64,000 nt of DNA from Kitagawia praeruptora. Its lineage: Eukaryota > Streptophyta > Magnoliopsida > Apiales > Apiaceae. The DNA lies in NCBI GenBank assembly GCA_037693485.1, contig CM075352.1, forward strand, positions 23,928,001 to 23,992,000, given 5' to 3'. The notes below the pieces were generated by a model. That model was not told the origin of the DNA, searched no databases, and worked only from the letters and a program-made list of their open reading frames with translations. Position numbers and translations under genes: made by a program. This document shows, one piece after another, positions 1 through 11,458 of the stretch (the stretch's first letter is position 1; each line of letters begins with the position of its first letter).

Positions 1-25
1 GGTTGGTTTAAGTAGTCTTCTAGCA

Positions 26-28
<3 letters not shown>

Positions 29-102
<74 letters not shown>
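29..102. repeat. (AT)n microsatellite
   Basis: An uninterrupted AT dinucleotide run of about 37 units. Such a run is self-complementary and length-unstable, and it may be mis-sized in the assembly. Confidence 0.97.
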
Positions 103-104
<2 letters not shown>

Positions 105-671
105 CGAGACCTTGACTGCTGACAGGTGCTCTTGGAGACGTCGTATCAGAGTGGTGGATTCCCTTTTAGGGAGCGGCTCTGTGGTAGAGAGCCTCAGAGT
201 GGGGCTGTCTAGGTTAGCTATAGCATAGGAGGTAGAACTTTTCGTTCTCTTTTCTTGTTTTTATTGTCATCTGTTTACAGGTCACATCTCTTTGCGGGGT
301 AGATTGGGTATGTGTGTATCGGTTGTCTTGGTCTGTTGTCGTCTGCTTGTGGTTATTATGCAGGGGGTTCGTCAGGAGCTATCATCTCAAGCTGGCAGGG
401 TTTCAGGTCAGGAGAAATCCAATGGAAAGTAGGCGGGTAGGTCCCATGTGGAGAATGCCATGGGCTCAGGTATTGCTATGATCTGTCTCGTTACCAATTG
501 TTATTATTTGTATTGTCTCATCCCACTTTGGTCGTGCACTCAGCCGAGGGTCTTCACGGAAACAGCCTCCCTGCCTTAAAAAGCAGGGGTATGGTCTGCG
601 TACATCTTACCCTCCCCAGACCCTGCTCTGAGCGGGATATACTGGGTATGTTTGGTTTGGTTTGGTTTTGA
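103..671 (+). mobile_element. RTE-LINE or Au-SINE type 3' end
   Basis: The stretch from about 543 to 650 contains the widely shared plant module with the blocks GAGGGTCTTCACGGAAACAG, GGTCTGCGTACATCTTACCC and TCCCCAGACCCTGC. This module ends plant Au SINEs and their RTE-type LINE partners. It is followed by a simple tail of TTTGG repeats (about 651-670), as expected for target-primed insertion. Upstream, 103-542 is GC-richer than its surroundings and has no ORF or visible Pol III A/B boxes. I therefore lean towards the 3' UTR of an RTE LINE rather than a complete SINE. The 5' boundary is not defined. Confidence 0.7.
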
Positions 672-1043
672 AAGAAAAGATATGATCTTACTACTTTATT
701 CTACAATGTTAACATACCTGATTGTTAACTATAATATGAATTACATTTTTTCAGTGACTTTACAAAGAGTCCATTGGTATTTATAACATATGAGTGGAAA
801 AAGAGATTTGGGATAATGATAGACACGGTAGAGTAATTTTTTGCTATAATGTACGGTAAAATAACAATATGATTGCATAATATTATATTAGTATTCTATT
901 AGTTGATATGTAAAGTAAAATTGGAAGATAATATATATACCATAACCATTAATTTATGCAAGTAATTGATTTTTGTGATTTTATTCACACAAATATGGTA
1001 TCAGCAATTCAGTATTATTACAATATTAAACATCTATCATCTA
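672..1043. other. AT-rich non-coding, left arm of a repeat array
   Basis: No gene is seen. The stretch 928-1030 (core TTATGCAAGTAATTGATT) resembles 2330-2420 on the far side of the two Helitrons, so this is probably one arm of a tandem repeat that the Helitrons entered. Confidence 0.5.
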
Positions 1044-1596
1044 TCTATATATTATACATTAGTGTATAACCCATACCTTAGGTTCGGTATCCATATTCAG
1101 GTTCGGATTAAATTTTTTAACTTTATTTAGATATATGGACTATCCATATTTTTGGTTTGATATCCATTTTTGGTTTGTAGAAGATCCATATGATTATTTG
1201 ACCTAGTTTCGATTATGGAAAGTTTGTATATCAAATTTAAATATCATTAATGCAATATATATTATCTATGGTATGTTTATTAATATAGATTTGAATTCAT
1301 CTTTAAAATTTGGTAACTTGATTAATGCAAATGATCTCATAGCATATATAATATATATAATAAAATATTATTAATTTAAATGATCTCGTAACATATATAA
1401 CAAATATAATAAATTGTATAATTAAAGTAATTTCGAAATAAATTTATTACAATATATAAAGAAATGCACTTATTGTATCAATTTTACTTTTTTCATAATT
1501 AAATTATTCAATTTTTAAATATGAAATTATATAATTTATTACAATTACTAATTAATTTTTAAAATACCCGTGTGCGTAGCACGGGCTATAATCTAG
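1044..1596 (+). mobile_element. non-autonomous Helitron, 553 bp
   Basis: The element has the Helitron signature: a 5' TC following A, a 3' GC-rich hairpin (CCCGTG, loop, GCACGGG, at about 1567-1585), then a short AT spacer and a terminal CTAG followed by T. There is no Rep/helicase coding capacity. Its 3' end directly abuts a related element (next entry). Confidence 0.75.
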
Positions 1597-2244
1597 TATA
1601 TTATAAATTAGTGGATAGCCCTTACCTAAGGATACATGGATAGCCCGTTTTGTATCCATATTTAGGTTTTGGACAAAATTTTGTATTGATTTTGAACCAC
1701 TGGATAATCCATTTTTAGGTTTGGTATCCATATTACGTTTGGGAAAGATCCAAATTCATTATTTGACCCATTGTTAATTAAAGAAAGTTTGTATACAAAT
1801 TTAAATACTATTAATATATTCTCTTAATATTTATGGTAAGACTATTAATGAAAATTTGAATAAATCTTTTAATTTTGGAAAGCTTATTACTACATAACAG
1901 ACACAGAAAATCTAAATAATTTTATCTATGATTGCATTTGTTATAATATAGAAAAATAATATTTTATTAATATTATTTCTTTCAATATTAATTCATTTGA
2001 TATTAAATATAAAGTTATTTTCTTTATTACTACATAACAGATATACAAAATCTAAATAATTTTATCTTTGATTGCATTTGTTATAATATAGAAAAATAAT
2101 ATTTTATTAATATTATTTCTTTCAATATTAATTTATTTGATCTTAAATATAAAGTTACTTTCTTTATTTAATCGCTATTATTATATATCTTATTATAAAA
2201 TTTAAATTTAAACTACCATGTGCGTAGCACGGGATATAATCTAG
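1597..2244 (+). mobile_element. second Helitron copy, head-to-tail with the first
   Basis: The 5' portion parallels the start of the 1044 element (TATATTATA then ATTAGTG). The 3' end carries the same hairpin with one arm mutated (CCATGTG against GCACGGG) and ends in CTAG followed by T. The canonical 5' TC is not at the junction unless the TC inside the upstream TCTAG is shared. A direct duplication with a period of about 150 bp (starts at 1885 and 2035) lies inside. It is non-coding. Confidence 0.65.
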
Positions 2245-2520
2245 TATTCTTCCAATGATTGCAAAATTAATGAGCATAACCATATATATTTTATATATAT
2301 TGTCACAATTTTTGAAATCTTTAAACTGGAAGGTAAGATATTTATAGAGTTTAAATTATGCAAGTAATTGATTGTTGCGATTATATTCACAAATTTGATA
2401 TAATTAACTTTATTATAATATCCCAATGATTGCAAAATTAATGAGCATAAGCATATATATCGTAAACAATTTTAAATCTTTTAAAGGGAAGATAAGATAT
2501 TTAAAAGTGTAACAAATTAA
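2245..2520. repeat. tandem duplication, period about 172 bp
   Basis: The phrase CCAATGATTGCAAAATTAAT occurs near 2252 and again near 2424 with matching downstream sequence. Related sequence occurs left of the Helitrons at 928-1030. The array is AT-rich and non-coding. Confidence 0.6.
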
Positions 2521-3560
2521 TTTCGCCATCGCCTTGTAAAATTAAAAATTGCAACAAAATATAAAAATCGATTATGAAAAGGTATCATATCTCATATTTC
2601 ACTAATTCCATTGATGTTTATAAAAAAATAAAAATTCAATTCAAGATTTCACAATATTATCAATTTATAATCTTATTATCAATGATAACTTACGATATGC
2701 ATGCGATTAAAAATTCAAAAAATAGTTTAACAAAATATTTTAATTTAAATTTAAAAGGAATGAAAAAAATAATGTTAAATTGTAATCATATTTTTAATTG
2801 ATGTCAAAAGCATCAAATAAAAAGAATAACATTCGTCTCCTACTTATCATAGCCGGTTATTCTAGAAAAGAGGTACATAACTCCAATTCTAATTACAAAA
2901 AGATAGCATATTAGATATTTCAGTAATTACATAAATGTATACAAAAATTTATATAAGATTCCGTTCAGAGTTTCTCGTCGTCGCCTAACGGCGACTTCTC
3001 GCATTTTAAACATTTTGAAACTGAAAATTACAATTAAAAGATAAAAATTCAATTATGAAAAAGTATTTTAAAATATTTCATGACGACGTAAATAAGTTTA
3101 TATAAATATTTGGTTTAAGTTTTCTCGTCGTCGCCCTTAATTTAGATATTGTAAATAAAAAACTCAAATCGATTATTAGAAGGTATCATATCTCATATTC
3201 CACCATCTGCATAGATGTCTATAATAAAAATTTATTAATTCAGTTCAAGGCTTCTCGCCATCGCGTAATGGCGATGGCTCGCAATTTAGATATTGTAAAA
3301 TTAAAAATTGAAACAAAGTATGAATATTGATTATGAAAATGTATCATATCTCATATTCCATTAATTGCATAGATGTTTATAAAAAAAATTATAAATTTAG
3401 TTCAAGATTTCTCCCCCGTCTCTTAACAACGAAGACTTGCAATTTAAATATTGTAAAACTAAAAATTTTAACTAAAAAATATCAATCAATTATGAAAAAT
3501 TATTATATCTCATACTTCACTAACTGCAACAATGTATATAAAAAAGTATAAATTCAGCTC
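2521..3560. repeat. diverged tandem array, about 120-170 bp units with an inner palindrome
   Basis: Five to six degenerate units share the order ATTATGAAAA, GTATCATATCTCATATT, a short A/T block, TTCAAGATTTCTCG, a palindromic core such as CGTCGCCTAACGGCGAC, then CAATTTAGATATTGTAAAA. Unit starts are visible near 2573, 3055, 3173, 3325 and 3490. Open frames here are by-products of the repeat and I do not regard them as genes. Confidence 0.7.
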
Positions 3561-3844
3561 TATTAGTCTCTTTAGAATTGCAATTTCAAAATTTTGTTAT
3601 TTATATTCCTTAAATTTGAAAATCCTAACAAACCAAGCAGAAAATTGGTCCAACAAATCTATTTGATCCTAAAAAACGTTTAAATTTAAGATTTGAAACA
3701 GTCAAAAACTAAATTTTGAAAAAGAAAATGAAAAATAGATATATGAATAATTAATGCTAATTGATACTATACGAATGAGTTATAGTTTCCATAAATGAAT
3801 AATTATAAATTTAAAATTATTTGCGAAATATATGGGAGGAAACT
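3561..3844. other. AT-rich non-coding
   Basis: No gene, RNA or mobile-element end is recognised. Confidence 0.5.
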
Positions 3845-4160
3845 GATAAGAGAAAATCAAGCAAGATTTCGAATTAATTGGGAAGATTAATGTGTATTAA
3901 ATAAGTAATTTGAATTTCAAGTTCTTATTGTGTATTAAATGAAAAGATTGTGTTGACTTGATTATTGATAGTTGAAAATGGATCATAATATGATAAGAGA
4001 AAATCATGCAAGATTTTAAATTAATTGGGAATATTGTGTATTAAATAAGTAATTTGAATTTCAAATTCTTATTACGTATTAAATGAAAAGATTGTATTGA
4101 CTTGATTATATATAATTGAAAATGGATCATAATGTGATAAGAGAAAATCAAGTAAGAATT
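3845..4160. repeat. tandem repeat, about 2.1 copies of a 144-147 bp unit
   Basis: Each unit starts GATAAGAGAAAATCA, at 3845, 3992 and 4136. The unit includes GTGTATTAAATAAGTAATTT and TTGACTTGATTAT. The two full copies differ by scattered substitutions and a small indel. It is non-coding. Confidence 0.85.
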
Positions 4161-6780
4161 TGAATACCAGGAAGTTTAACAGTTTCCTCTAACTGGATAC
4201 AGTATATTCCATTCAGTTGATAAGAATAGTATTTTGAACCACTATGACTGAAAATCATCTCTGTGGAAAATAATACCATGTCTTAACATTAAAGTCATAT
4301 TGTTCTTGAAAGTTGTGAAACTGGCAATTCATTCTCATTCTCCCGTTTTCTCAATTATTTGCAATTGAAGGCTCGAGAACAGTTGGAAGTGGCATTAAAG
4401 TAACTGATATAACACCATATGATGTCTATTTAATAGAAATATACAACTTGATTAACATAAGAATGCTTACAATGAAGATACCCGACAACATTATAATTTT
4501 AAACAGCCTAGGCTATTCCCATGTACAACGATGTTTCTTCTGCATGTCTAGTGCTTCAATAAGGATACTTTTAACACCTGAACTGTAGTCAATAATGATA
4601 CCTATAACACCAGAAATAAAGTCATTAACGATACTTTTAACTTTATTAAGCATTTCATATATTTATATAGTTGATATAGAGTGAGAGGAGCGAAACAATT
4701 TTTTTTTACCTTATTTTTACTCAGCAAGGTCGTAATCCATCAATCAATTATGCATTACAGATCAATTTTAAACCAACCTAAAAGAGTAGTCTGCTATTTT
4801 GGATGAAAATTGATGCTCATGACATATTGACATTGGATCCTTAATTAAGGATCCACACAATAGTTTATGAAATATCTCTTGGCAAGTACATATTGAGAGG
4901 ATACGTTAAGCAAGAGAAGGAGACATATGTACAACATGATTCAACATGTTAAATTTAAAGTTAAAAATCATCATCTAGGTAAAAAATTGAGTAGACTGTA
5001 GATCTATGCAATAGAAAGAGTAGGCACTTCAGTTCACGCATACCTTACGGGCCTGACGCATACCTTTAGCAATCGATATATGATCAATATAAATACTAAC
5101 TCAATACGTCCATTTGTAGGAAAAAAGTGTAAAAATTTAAAGCCTGCAACAAACACTTTAAAGATAAATAAACGTATATCATAAACAAAAATTGGATATT
5201 TGACCAAATATACACATTGAAATTGACTCCAGATTGAAGACCTTTTGCTTGAAATTGACTCTAGATTAAAGACATTTTGCAGCTCCCGATAAATTTAGAA
5301 CCCCAAACAAAATACAGAAAACATGATGAAGCCATTTCTCCGATTTCTCTCGTCAAAGCTGCAAAAAAGCAAAACAAAGCATGTCAAAGAACATCAAAAT
5401 AAAAAAATACACTTTAAATCATACAGAACTTTAATCAAACACCTTCAATGCAGACTTGTTAGAACTGTTTGCCATTGACAAAGAGAAAATAATCAGAGAA
5501 GACGATATTGATTAAAACATCAATAAAATACATGGATAAAGAGAAAAAATGGGAAAGAAAACCTTGCTAACAATCAGAGAAGATGATATTGAATCGAGAT
5601 ACAAGTTTTTAGAATCAAGATACATACCCAATTAATCATATTCATCGTTGAATTTGTATATTGTAAATCGTCTCAATCACAAATTCATTGTAAAATCATT
5701 CTCGTTTCATATTCTGTAAATTCAAACAGGCAAATATTAGTAAAAAACAAATATATTATACACATACACACATATATGAATACATAAAAAAAAGACCACG
5801 AAGACCGAAAGAAAGAAAAAAGATGAGAGAGATTAATGAGATTTTATGTGTCCCGCCATTCTTGAGAGAGAGGATGAGAGAGATTAAAGATATTTTATGT
5901 GTACCACCATTTTGAGAGAGAGGTGAGAGAAGTTGTTTATATAATATTCATCAAATTAATCCGAGCTCTAATACGAATATTGTTTCTTGATTGATCCATA
6001 TTTTGTGCGATATTTTTTGAATTATGGCTACAATTAAGAAAATGGTATTAACTGTGTGTTCATATATATGAAGCAATATTTTTTTGAATTTTAAAAAAGA
6101 TATGAAGAAATTTGTGTATACATGAGGAGATTACGAACTTTAATCAAGGAAAGATTTGAAAAATATTGAGTTTATCACTCAGCAAGAACCATAAAATTTA
6201 AATTCAAAATATGCTTAAATTACGGAAGTAAGATTCAAAAGTAAACCAAAGAATCATAAATTATGCAAGTACTTCCAAATTTAGATCGTAACATTCCTAA
6301 ATTAAGATGCAAGAAATTAGGAGATTGTTAAGTAATTTCAATTAATTGGTGCCTACGTGGCTTTTTTTGAATATTTTTCATTCCTAAGTGATTTTACTTT
6401 TCAGTCCCTTATTGTCCAATTTTAGGAAGGAAATGAACAATTTAAGAAAGGTTAAAACAGGTAGTACAGGCCAAAAAGTATTCAGGATTTATAATATACA
6501 TAGATATCATCCTAATTTAGTTTTAATTTTATTAATTTGGAATAATTGGTAAAGTTCATAATATATATTTATTATTATTTATATGTATAATTTTAGTTAA
6601 TGTTGTATTTTTATTATGATATTTCTAAATTTATTGAAGATTATTTATATAATTTTATTCATTATTTTTCAAAATTTGAATCTGGTAAATTTTAGTATGA
6701 CATATTGTTATAATTTAAAATATGTTAGTGATAGTTTGGTTTAGACGTTTAGTACGATTTTTTAGAGAGAATTACCAAAA
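4161..6780. other. intergenic AT-rich DNA without recognised genes
   Basis: Only short chance ORFs are seen. A local duplication at about 5823-5926 (GAGAGAGATTAA ... TTTTATGTGT ... CCATT, twice) is the only evident structure. I see no convincing splice-flanked coding exon on either strand. Confidence 0.5.
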
Positions 6781-7150
6781 TGCCTATTTTTCACAAGTTT
6801 TTGCCCAAAATACTGATTTTGAAAAAAATGGCCCGAAATACCGACGGGATACGGAGAATCGTCCTCCGTGTTAGCATAATACGGAACAACGTGTTCCGTA
6901 TTATGCATGATACGGAACACCATCTTCCGTGTTAGCATGATACGGAACACGGTGTTCCGTATCCGTGCATGATACGGAACTTGGTGTTCCGCAACACCCC
7001 ATGATACGGAACACGATGTTCCGCAACATCCCATGATACGGAACACGGTGTTCCGCAACACCCCTCATATCACGGTAGATGATGTAGCGTTTTCAGTCAG
7101 TAAAAAGGGCCAGCATGGCTCCCATATGAATATTTTGGGCCATCACCTGA
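6781..7150. repeat. array of short palindromes (GGAACAC-N-GTGTTCC)
   Basis: From about 6849 to 7062 there are six successive imperfect inverted repeats built on GGAAC(A/T)..GTTCC, each preceded by ATGATAC or TAATAC and spaced about 30-55 bp. The run starts with a variant ACGGAG..CTCCGT. The array is flanked by GCCCAAAATACTGATTTTG on the left and by ATTTTGGGCCATCACCTGA on the right. A minus-strand 99-codon frame across it is simply the translated repeat. Confidence 0.85.
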
Positions 7151-7504
7151 TTTTTTATCTCTCTTTTCACTATTGTATTTTTTTTTTGCCACGAAATGGT
7201 TGAATTTTATTAACTCAAATCATTCAACAATCTATATCTATAATATATTATTATAAGCAAAACTAGAGATCTTTTGTAGTTTGTAGTTTGGTTAACCAAA
7301 CTATTCACAACAGTTAGATTTCCAATTCAAATAGATCATGAACGTTAGATACATAATACTAAAAGTTGTTATATACAGAGATTTAAAGTTTCCGCCAACA
7401 ACATATTATTAATACTAAAAATTATTAAATACAAATATTTAAGGTTCGAATTTTTCCAATAACATATTAAAATTAATATTTATAATATCATATTACACTA
7501 TAAA
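7151..7504. other. AT-rich non-coding, Helitron-flanking repeat
   Basis: The phrase AAGGTTCGAATTTTTCCAAT near 7442 recurs in variant form inside the adjoining Helitron (near 8310) and again near 30862. This suggests an older, related element here. No genes. Confidence 0.4.
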
Positions 7505-8523
7505 TCTATACTATTATATAATAGCTGAAACATTAAAAGTTTTGGTACATGTTTTTTGGTACTTTGTGAATTTACTTATTTACCATTCATTATAAAGAAA
7601 AATATATACGATATCTATAATATTAAAATACCTAAAATAAATAATAACATAATATAATTAATGGTAATTAGTCGATTGTCTATTTCACATTTACTTTTAG
7701 TTAAAGATATTATCTTTTATAAACACCTAAAAACATTAATCGTATCATATTTTCCTATCATTAATATTTCGTTTCAAATTAAAACACGTTACCTTTTTTA
7801 TTTAAAATAAATAATAATATATTATAATTAATGATAATTAGTCGATTGCCTTTTTCACATTTACTTTTAGTTGAATATATTACCTTTTATAAACACCTAA
7901 AAACTTCAATCATACATATCTTCCTATCATTAATATTTTTTTATCGAATTATAACACACGTTACCTTTTAGATTTAAAAATAAAATTTGTAACATAATAT
8001 AAGGAACACCATATCAATAAATTTTATTTATAACATAATAATATTTTATTATAATTTTATAAATTTATATCTTCCAATAAATAAATTTTTTTTCTAATTT
8101 AAACACGTTAACTTTTAATTTAAAACATAATCTTGCAGTAATTAATATATATCCAAAAATATCACACCATATATTCCAATCACTAACCAAATATAATAGA
8201 AATTTTTATACTACAAATAATGACAGTTAGATTTTTAGTAAAAAATCAGAACCGTTAGATCCAATGATTAGATATATTATATGACTAAATTAATTTACTA
8301 AAATTTCAAGGTTCGAATTCCATTAACGACATATTTATTTTAAAATTTTATAATATAAGTTTTGAACCATGCATATCAATAATTAAATCTATATTGAATA
8401 ATTTAAATTTAAATTAAAATAAAATATTGTAAATAATGATTATATAAAAATATAATTGTAACATAAAATAAAATTTATTGGAATATTAAAAGAAATCCGT
8501 GCATCGCACGGGTTATAAGCTAG
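7505..8523 (+). mobile_element. non-autonomous Helitron, 1019 bp, both ends visible
   Basis: The 5' end is A followed by TCTATACTATTATATAATAG, matching the common plant Helitron start. The 3' end has a hairpin CCGTGC/GCACGG at about 8498-8511, then TTATAAG and CTAG before T. The insertion is between A and T with no target duplication. The interior is AT-rich with two diverged direct repeats (TAATTAGTCGATTG at about 7667 and 7837). It has no helicase ORF. Confidence 0.85.
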
Positions 8524-9220
8524 TATATGATAAAACTCGGAGTGGACATCTCCCACCCTCCAAACACGATCAGCAATGGAATAGCTGTATCTCGCTAAAT
8601 AGTGAGTTACCCTATTCGCGGACCGTTTTACGAATCTAAACATAACGTTTTTATGCTTTAAGCATGCAAGCATATCCCGACACTCCGTAATCACCCTTCC
8701 CAATAAGAGAAGCAAAGGAATGAACTTCGTATGGCCTGTACCACCTGCAAACAATCAGATTCAATAACTGTGTTGGAGCAATCATTCTCCTTGACCCAAC
8801 TTAGGGCCTCTCTTATGCCAATAGCCTCAGCTAAATCCGGATTCAACTGGCCTCTCAAGCACTTCGACTTGGCTTCAACAAGATTTCCTTCGTGGTCTCG
8901 AACTACAAGTGCATGGCTATAGCAGTTTGTTTCCTCAAAATTGGTTGCATCAGAATTGATCTTAACACTATTAATCATATATAGGAGTACGCCAGTGTTC
9001 ATCACCGTCTTCTTGAGTCATGTAACCCATAAAACGATCGAAAGTCTTGTCTTGAACACTTTTTCACCGGTAAAGAATAGAGTATGCTGATTCTACCAAA
9101 TCTGTAAGTTCGAAACTACGCTGATTCCATACAATATCATTACGATTCTTCCAAATCATCCAGCAACAGATAACAATAACATGAATATCCTCTTTCGTTT
9201 GTTGTTGAAATATCACTATT
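8524..9220 (-). pseudogene. LINE reverse transcriptase C-terminal/RNase H fragment
   Basis: Reading the minus strand from 9220, the translation shows WMIWKNRNDIVWN, typical of plant L1-type LINE polyproteins after the zinc-binding reverse-transcriptase domain. It continues into an RNase H-like fold with the acidic residues of KINSDAT, DLAEAIGIREAL and ESDC, and the late motif RSANRVTHYLAR. The frame shifts near 8755 and an in-frame stop lies near 9050, so it is dead. It ends exactly where the Helitron at 7505-8523 begins, so the Helitron may have cut the element off. No 3' poly(A) is visible. Confidence 0.85.
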
Positions 9221-9682
9221 GTATTTTTAAATGTATGATATTTAATTATTATATATTTAAATAAATAAATTTCATTTAACTCATTTATATCTTTATTTTT
9301 TTTAGGTACGGATACATATGGATCTTATTTTAAAATTTTACGTCTTCATTTAACTCATTTATATCTTTATTTTTTTTAGGTACGGATACATATGAATCTT
9401 ATTTTAAAATTTTACGTTTTTTATGTTTCAAATCATTAATTATCTTTTAAATTCTGAAAATACTACTTTATTAATAAAAATATTGTTATTAACTGTAATT
9501 TGTAAGTATTACTATATTTTATAATCATATTATTATTAAAGTATTTTATTTAGTTCATATATCTATTTTAAATTATATTAAATAGAATTATTATAATTAT
9601 AATAAATTTTCTTCTTTTTTAGTTGGAGAACCCGTGGACGGCCATACCTCGCCTCGAAACTCATTTAATCCAATTATATATA
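9221..9682. repeat. 74-bp tandem duplication in AT-rich DNA
   Basis: A unit beginning TTCATTTAACTCATTTATAT and including GGTACGGATACATATG occurs at 9271 and 9345 with almost no divergence. The rest to 9682 is non-coding. Confidence 0.8.
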
Positions 9683-10774
9683 CTAGTTTATAACCCGTGC
9701 AATGCACGGTTTTTTTTTTAAAATTTAAAATTATATAAATTTATGAATTTTCTTAATATCTTTAAATATTTTAATTAATATTTTAATTCTAACAATATAA
9801 ATAACATTTTAATTATAAACACTATTTTAAAAACTTATTAGATATGATTTTCCATCTAATTTAATTCACATTATTTAATATTGTTTTTAAATTAGGTCTA
9901 TATTTTAATATCTATGTTCTTCTTGAATTAATTTTCTTCGTAATTAGCGAATAAATTATTATTAAATAATATTTATTAATTTTTTCTATAAATAATTATA
10001 ATATTTTAATTTTATACATGATTAAACAAATTTATTATAATGTTAGCTAAATTTTGCATTCAAAATGATTTTATCTAGATAATTTTTAAAATTTTATAAT
10101 AATAAATAAATAAATAATTTCTAAATTTAAAATAATTAGATCTAATTAATTAAAAATTAAACATTTATTATACTTTAAACGCTTATTTTACTGTTTTTGC
10201 TCTATCTTGAAATTTAAAAATCAGATTTGAATGATCTTACAGCCCCCACGAAACTCACAAAATAATCTTTAATTTAATGATTATTTAATAATTATTAATT
10301 AAATGTAATTATTCAAAAACTGCATACAAAAGAAACTTACGAATTTTTATATTGAGAATTTTATTCAATTTATAAAATCTATTATATTTGGTTTAAATTA
10401 TTAAAATATCATTTTTAGTATTTGAATATAATAATCCTAATAACAACCAAATACTCTTTTTAATATTAAATTCAACAATTTTCTTCGTTAAGATCTAACG
10501 GTCCTTATTAGTTTGATCGTCAAGTATCAAAATTTTGGATAAAATTTCTTTTACACTTATTAAATTAAATTAAAAAATAAATTATTTAAATTTAAATCCA
10601 TATTTAGCTGATAAGGTAAATTATGTGTTAATTATGTTAACTTTTATGAAAAAATAATATAATTATTTGGTAACTTAAATATATTTGGCATGATTGAATA
10701 AAAGGTGGATTTTGATGGATGGACAATAAAAATGGGACGGAGGGAGTATGTCCTATGCTTATTAAATATAAAGA
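9683..10774 (-). mobile_element. Helitron on the minus strand, 1092 bp
   Basis: On the minus strand the element ends with the hairpin (CCGTGC/GCACGG, about 9694-9709) and CTAG followed by T (plus-strand ACTAG at 9682). It begins TCTTTATATTTAATAAGCAT preceded by A. Its interior matches the element starting at 31514 over several blocks (for example AACAACCAAATAC and TATCAAAATTTTGGATAA), so the two are one family. A Stowaway-type end is embedded near its 5' side. Confidence 0.7.
10690..10747. mobile_element. remnant of a Stowaway MITE (one terminus)
   Basis: The sequence GGACAATAAAAATGGGACGG followed by AGGGAG and TA is the classic Stowaway terminal repeat with its TA target. The opposite terminus (CTCCCTCCGTCCC) is not found upstream, so the copy is truncated. 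Confidence 0.65.
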
Positions 10775-11458
10775 TATAATAATTATATAATTATTAATAT
10801 GTAAAATTATATTAATTTCATTACTAAATTGTAAAAAAAGTAAGAAAATCGGCATTTATTAGTTAGTTACGTCACGTTAACAGATTCCACGTAGGTTACA
10901 ACAGCTAACGGAATTTCCAGTATTTGTATTTGTATGTATGTATGTATGTATTGTCTCTCTATCTTTAAACTCATTCCTGTCGTTGGTTTCTCAGTTGGGT
11001 CCATTACATCATCGGACTTATGTTTATGTATGTTGGTTTCTATCCTTAAAGCTCGAATTCTAATGTGTGAATAAATTTTTAAAAATTTTCAGTCTGTTCA
11101 GCTTGATTTGTTTGTATGTTTATTGTAATGTTTGTAATTTGTTACAATAATTGAATTTGATGTTCAAATAGATCCGTGTGTGTTGATTTGAATACAGGCA
11201 AATGTTTGTGCATATATTTGATCATTGGAATTTGGATTTTTAAATTTGAGATTGAGTCAGGGTATGAATTGAGTGATTGTTGGTATGTTTTAGCACAATT
11301 ATGGTTTCTACAGATTTGAATTCTTTGTATATGATGAAAACTGTTTACTTTTCGGGAAATCTTTGTTGGTTTATGTATGGATGCAATCATGAACAAACAA
11401 TTTCTGGATTGAATATAAGTTTGTTTCTTCATGTTTTGTTTGGTGTTGGTAGTTGCAG
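10775..11458 (+). other. 5' flank and intron of LRR receptor-kinase pseudogene copy A
   Basis: A TATGTATG microsatellite (10931-10950) and a CT-rich stretch precede sequence that is paralogous to the flank of copy B (11290-11458 matches 14200-14323, core GGATTGAATATAAGTTTGTT). The match ends at a consensus acceptor GTTGCAG at 11458. No signal-peptide exon is recognisable. Confidence 0.55.

Noticed and set aside
2574..3551. Two similar 74-75 codon frames beginning MK(R/M)YHISY
   Set aside because: They arise from the diverged tandem repeat unit. Other units have broken frames.
6762..7061. 99-codon minus-strand frame with repeated VFRIM peptide
   Set aside because: Direct translation of the palindrome array, with no independent coding signal.
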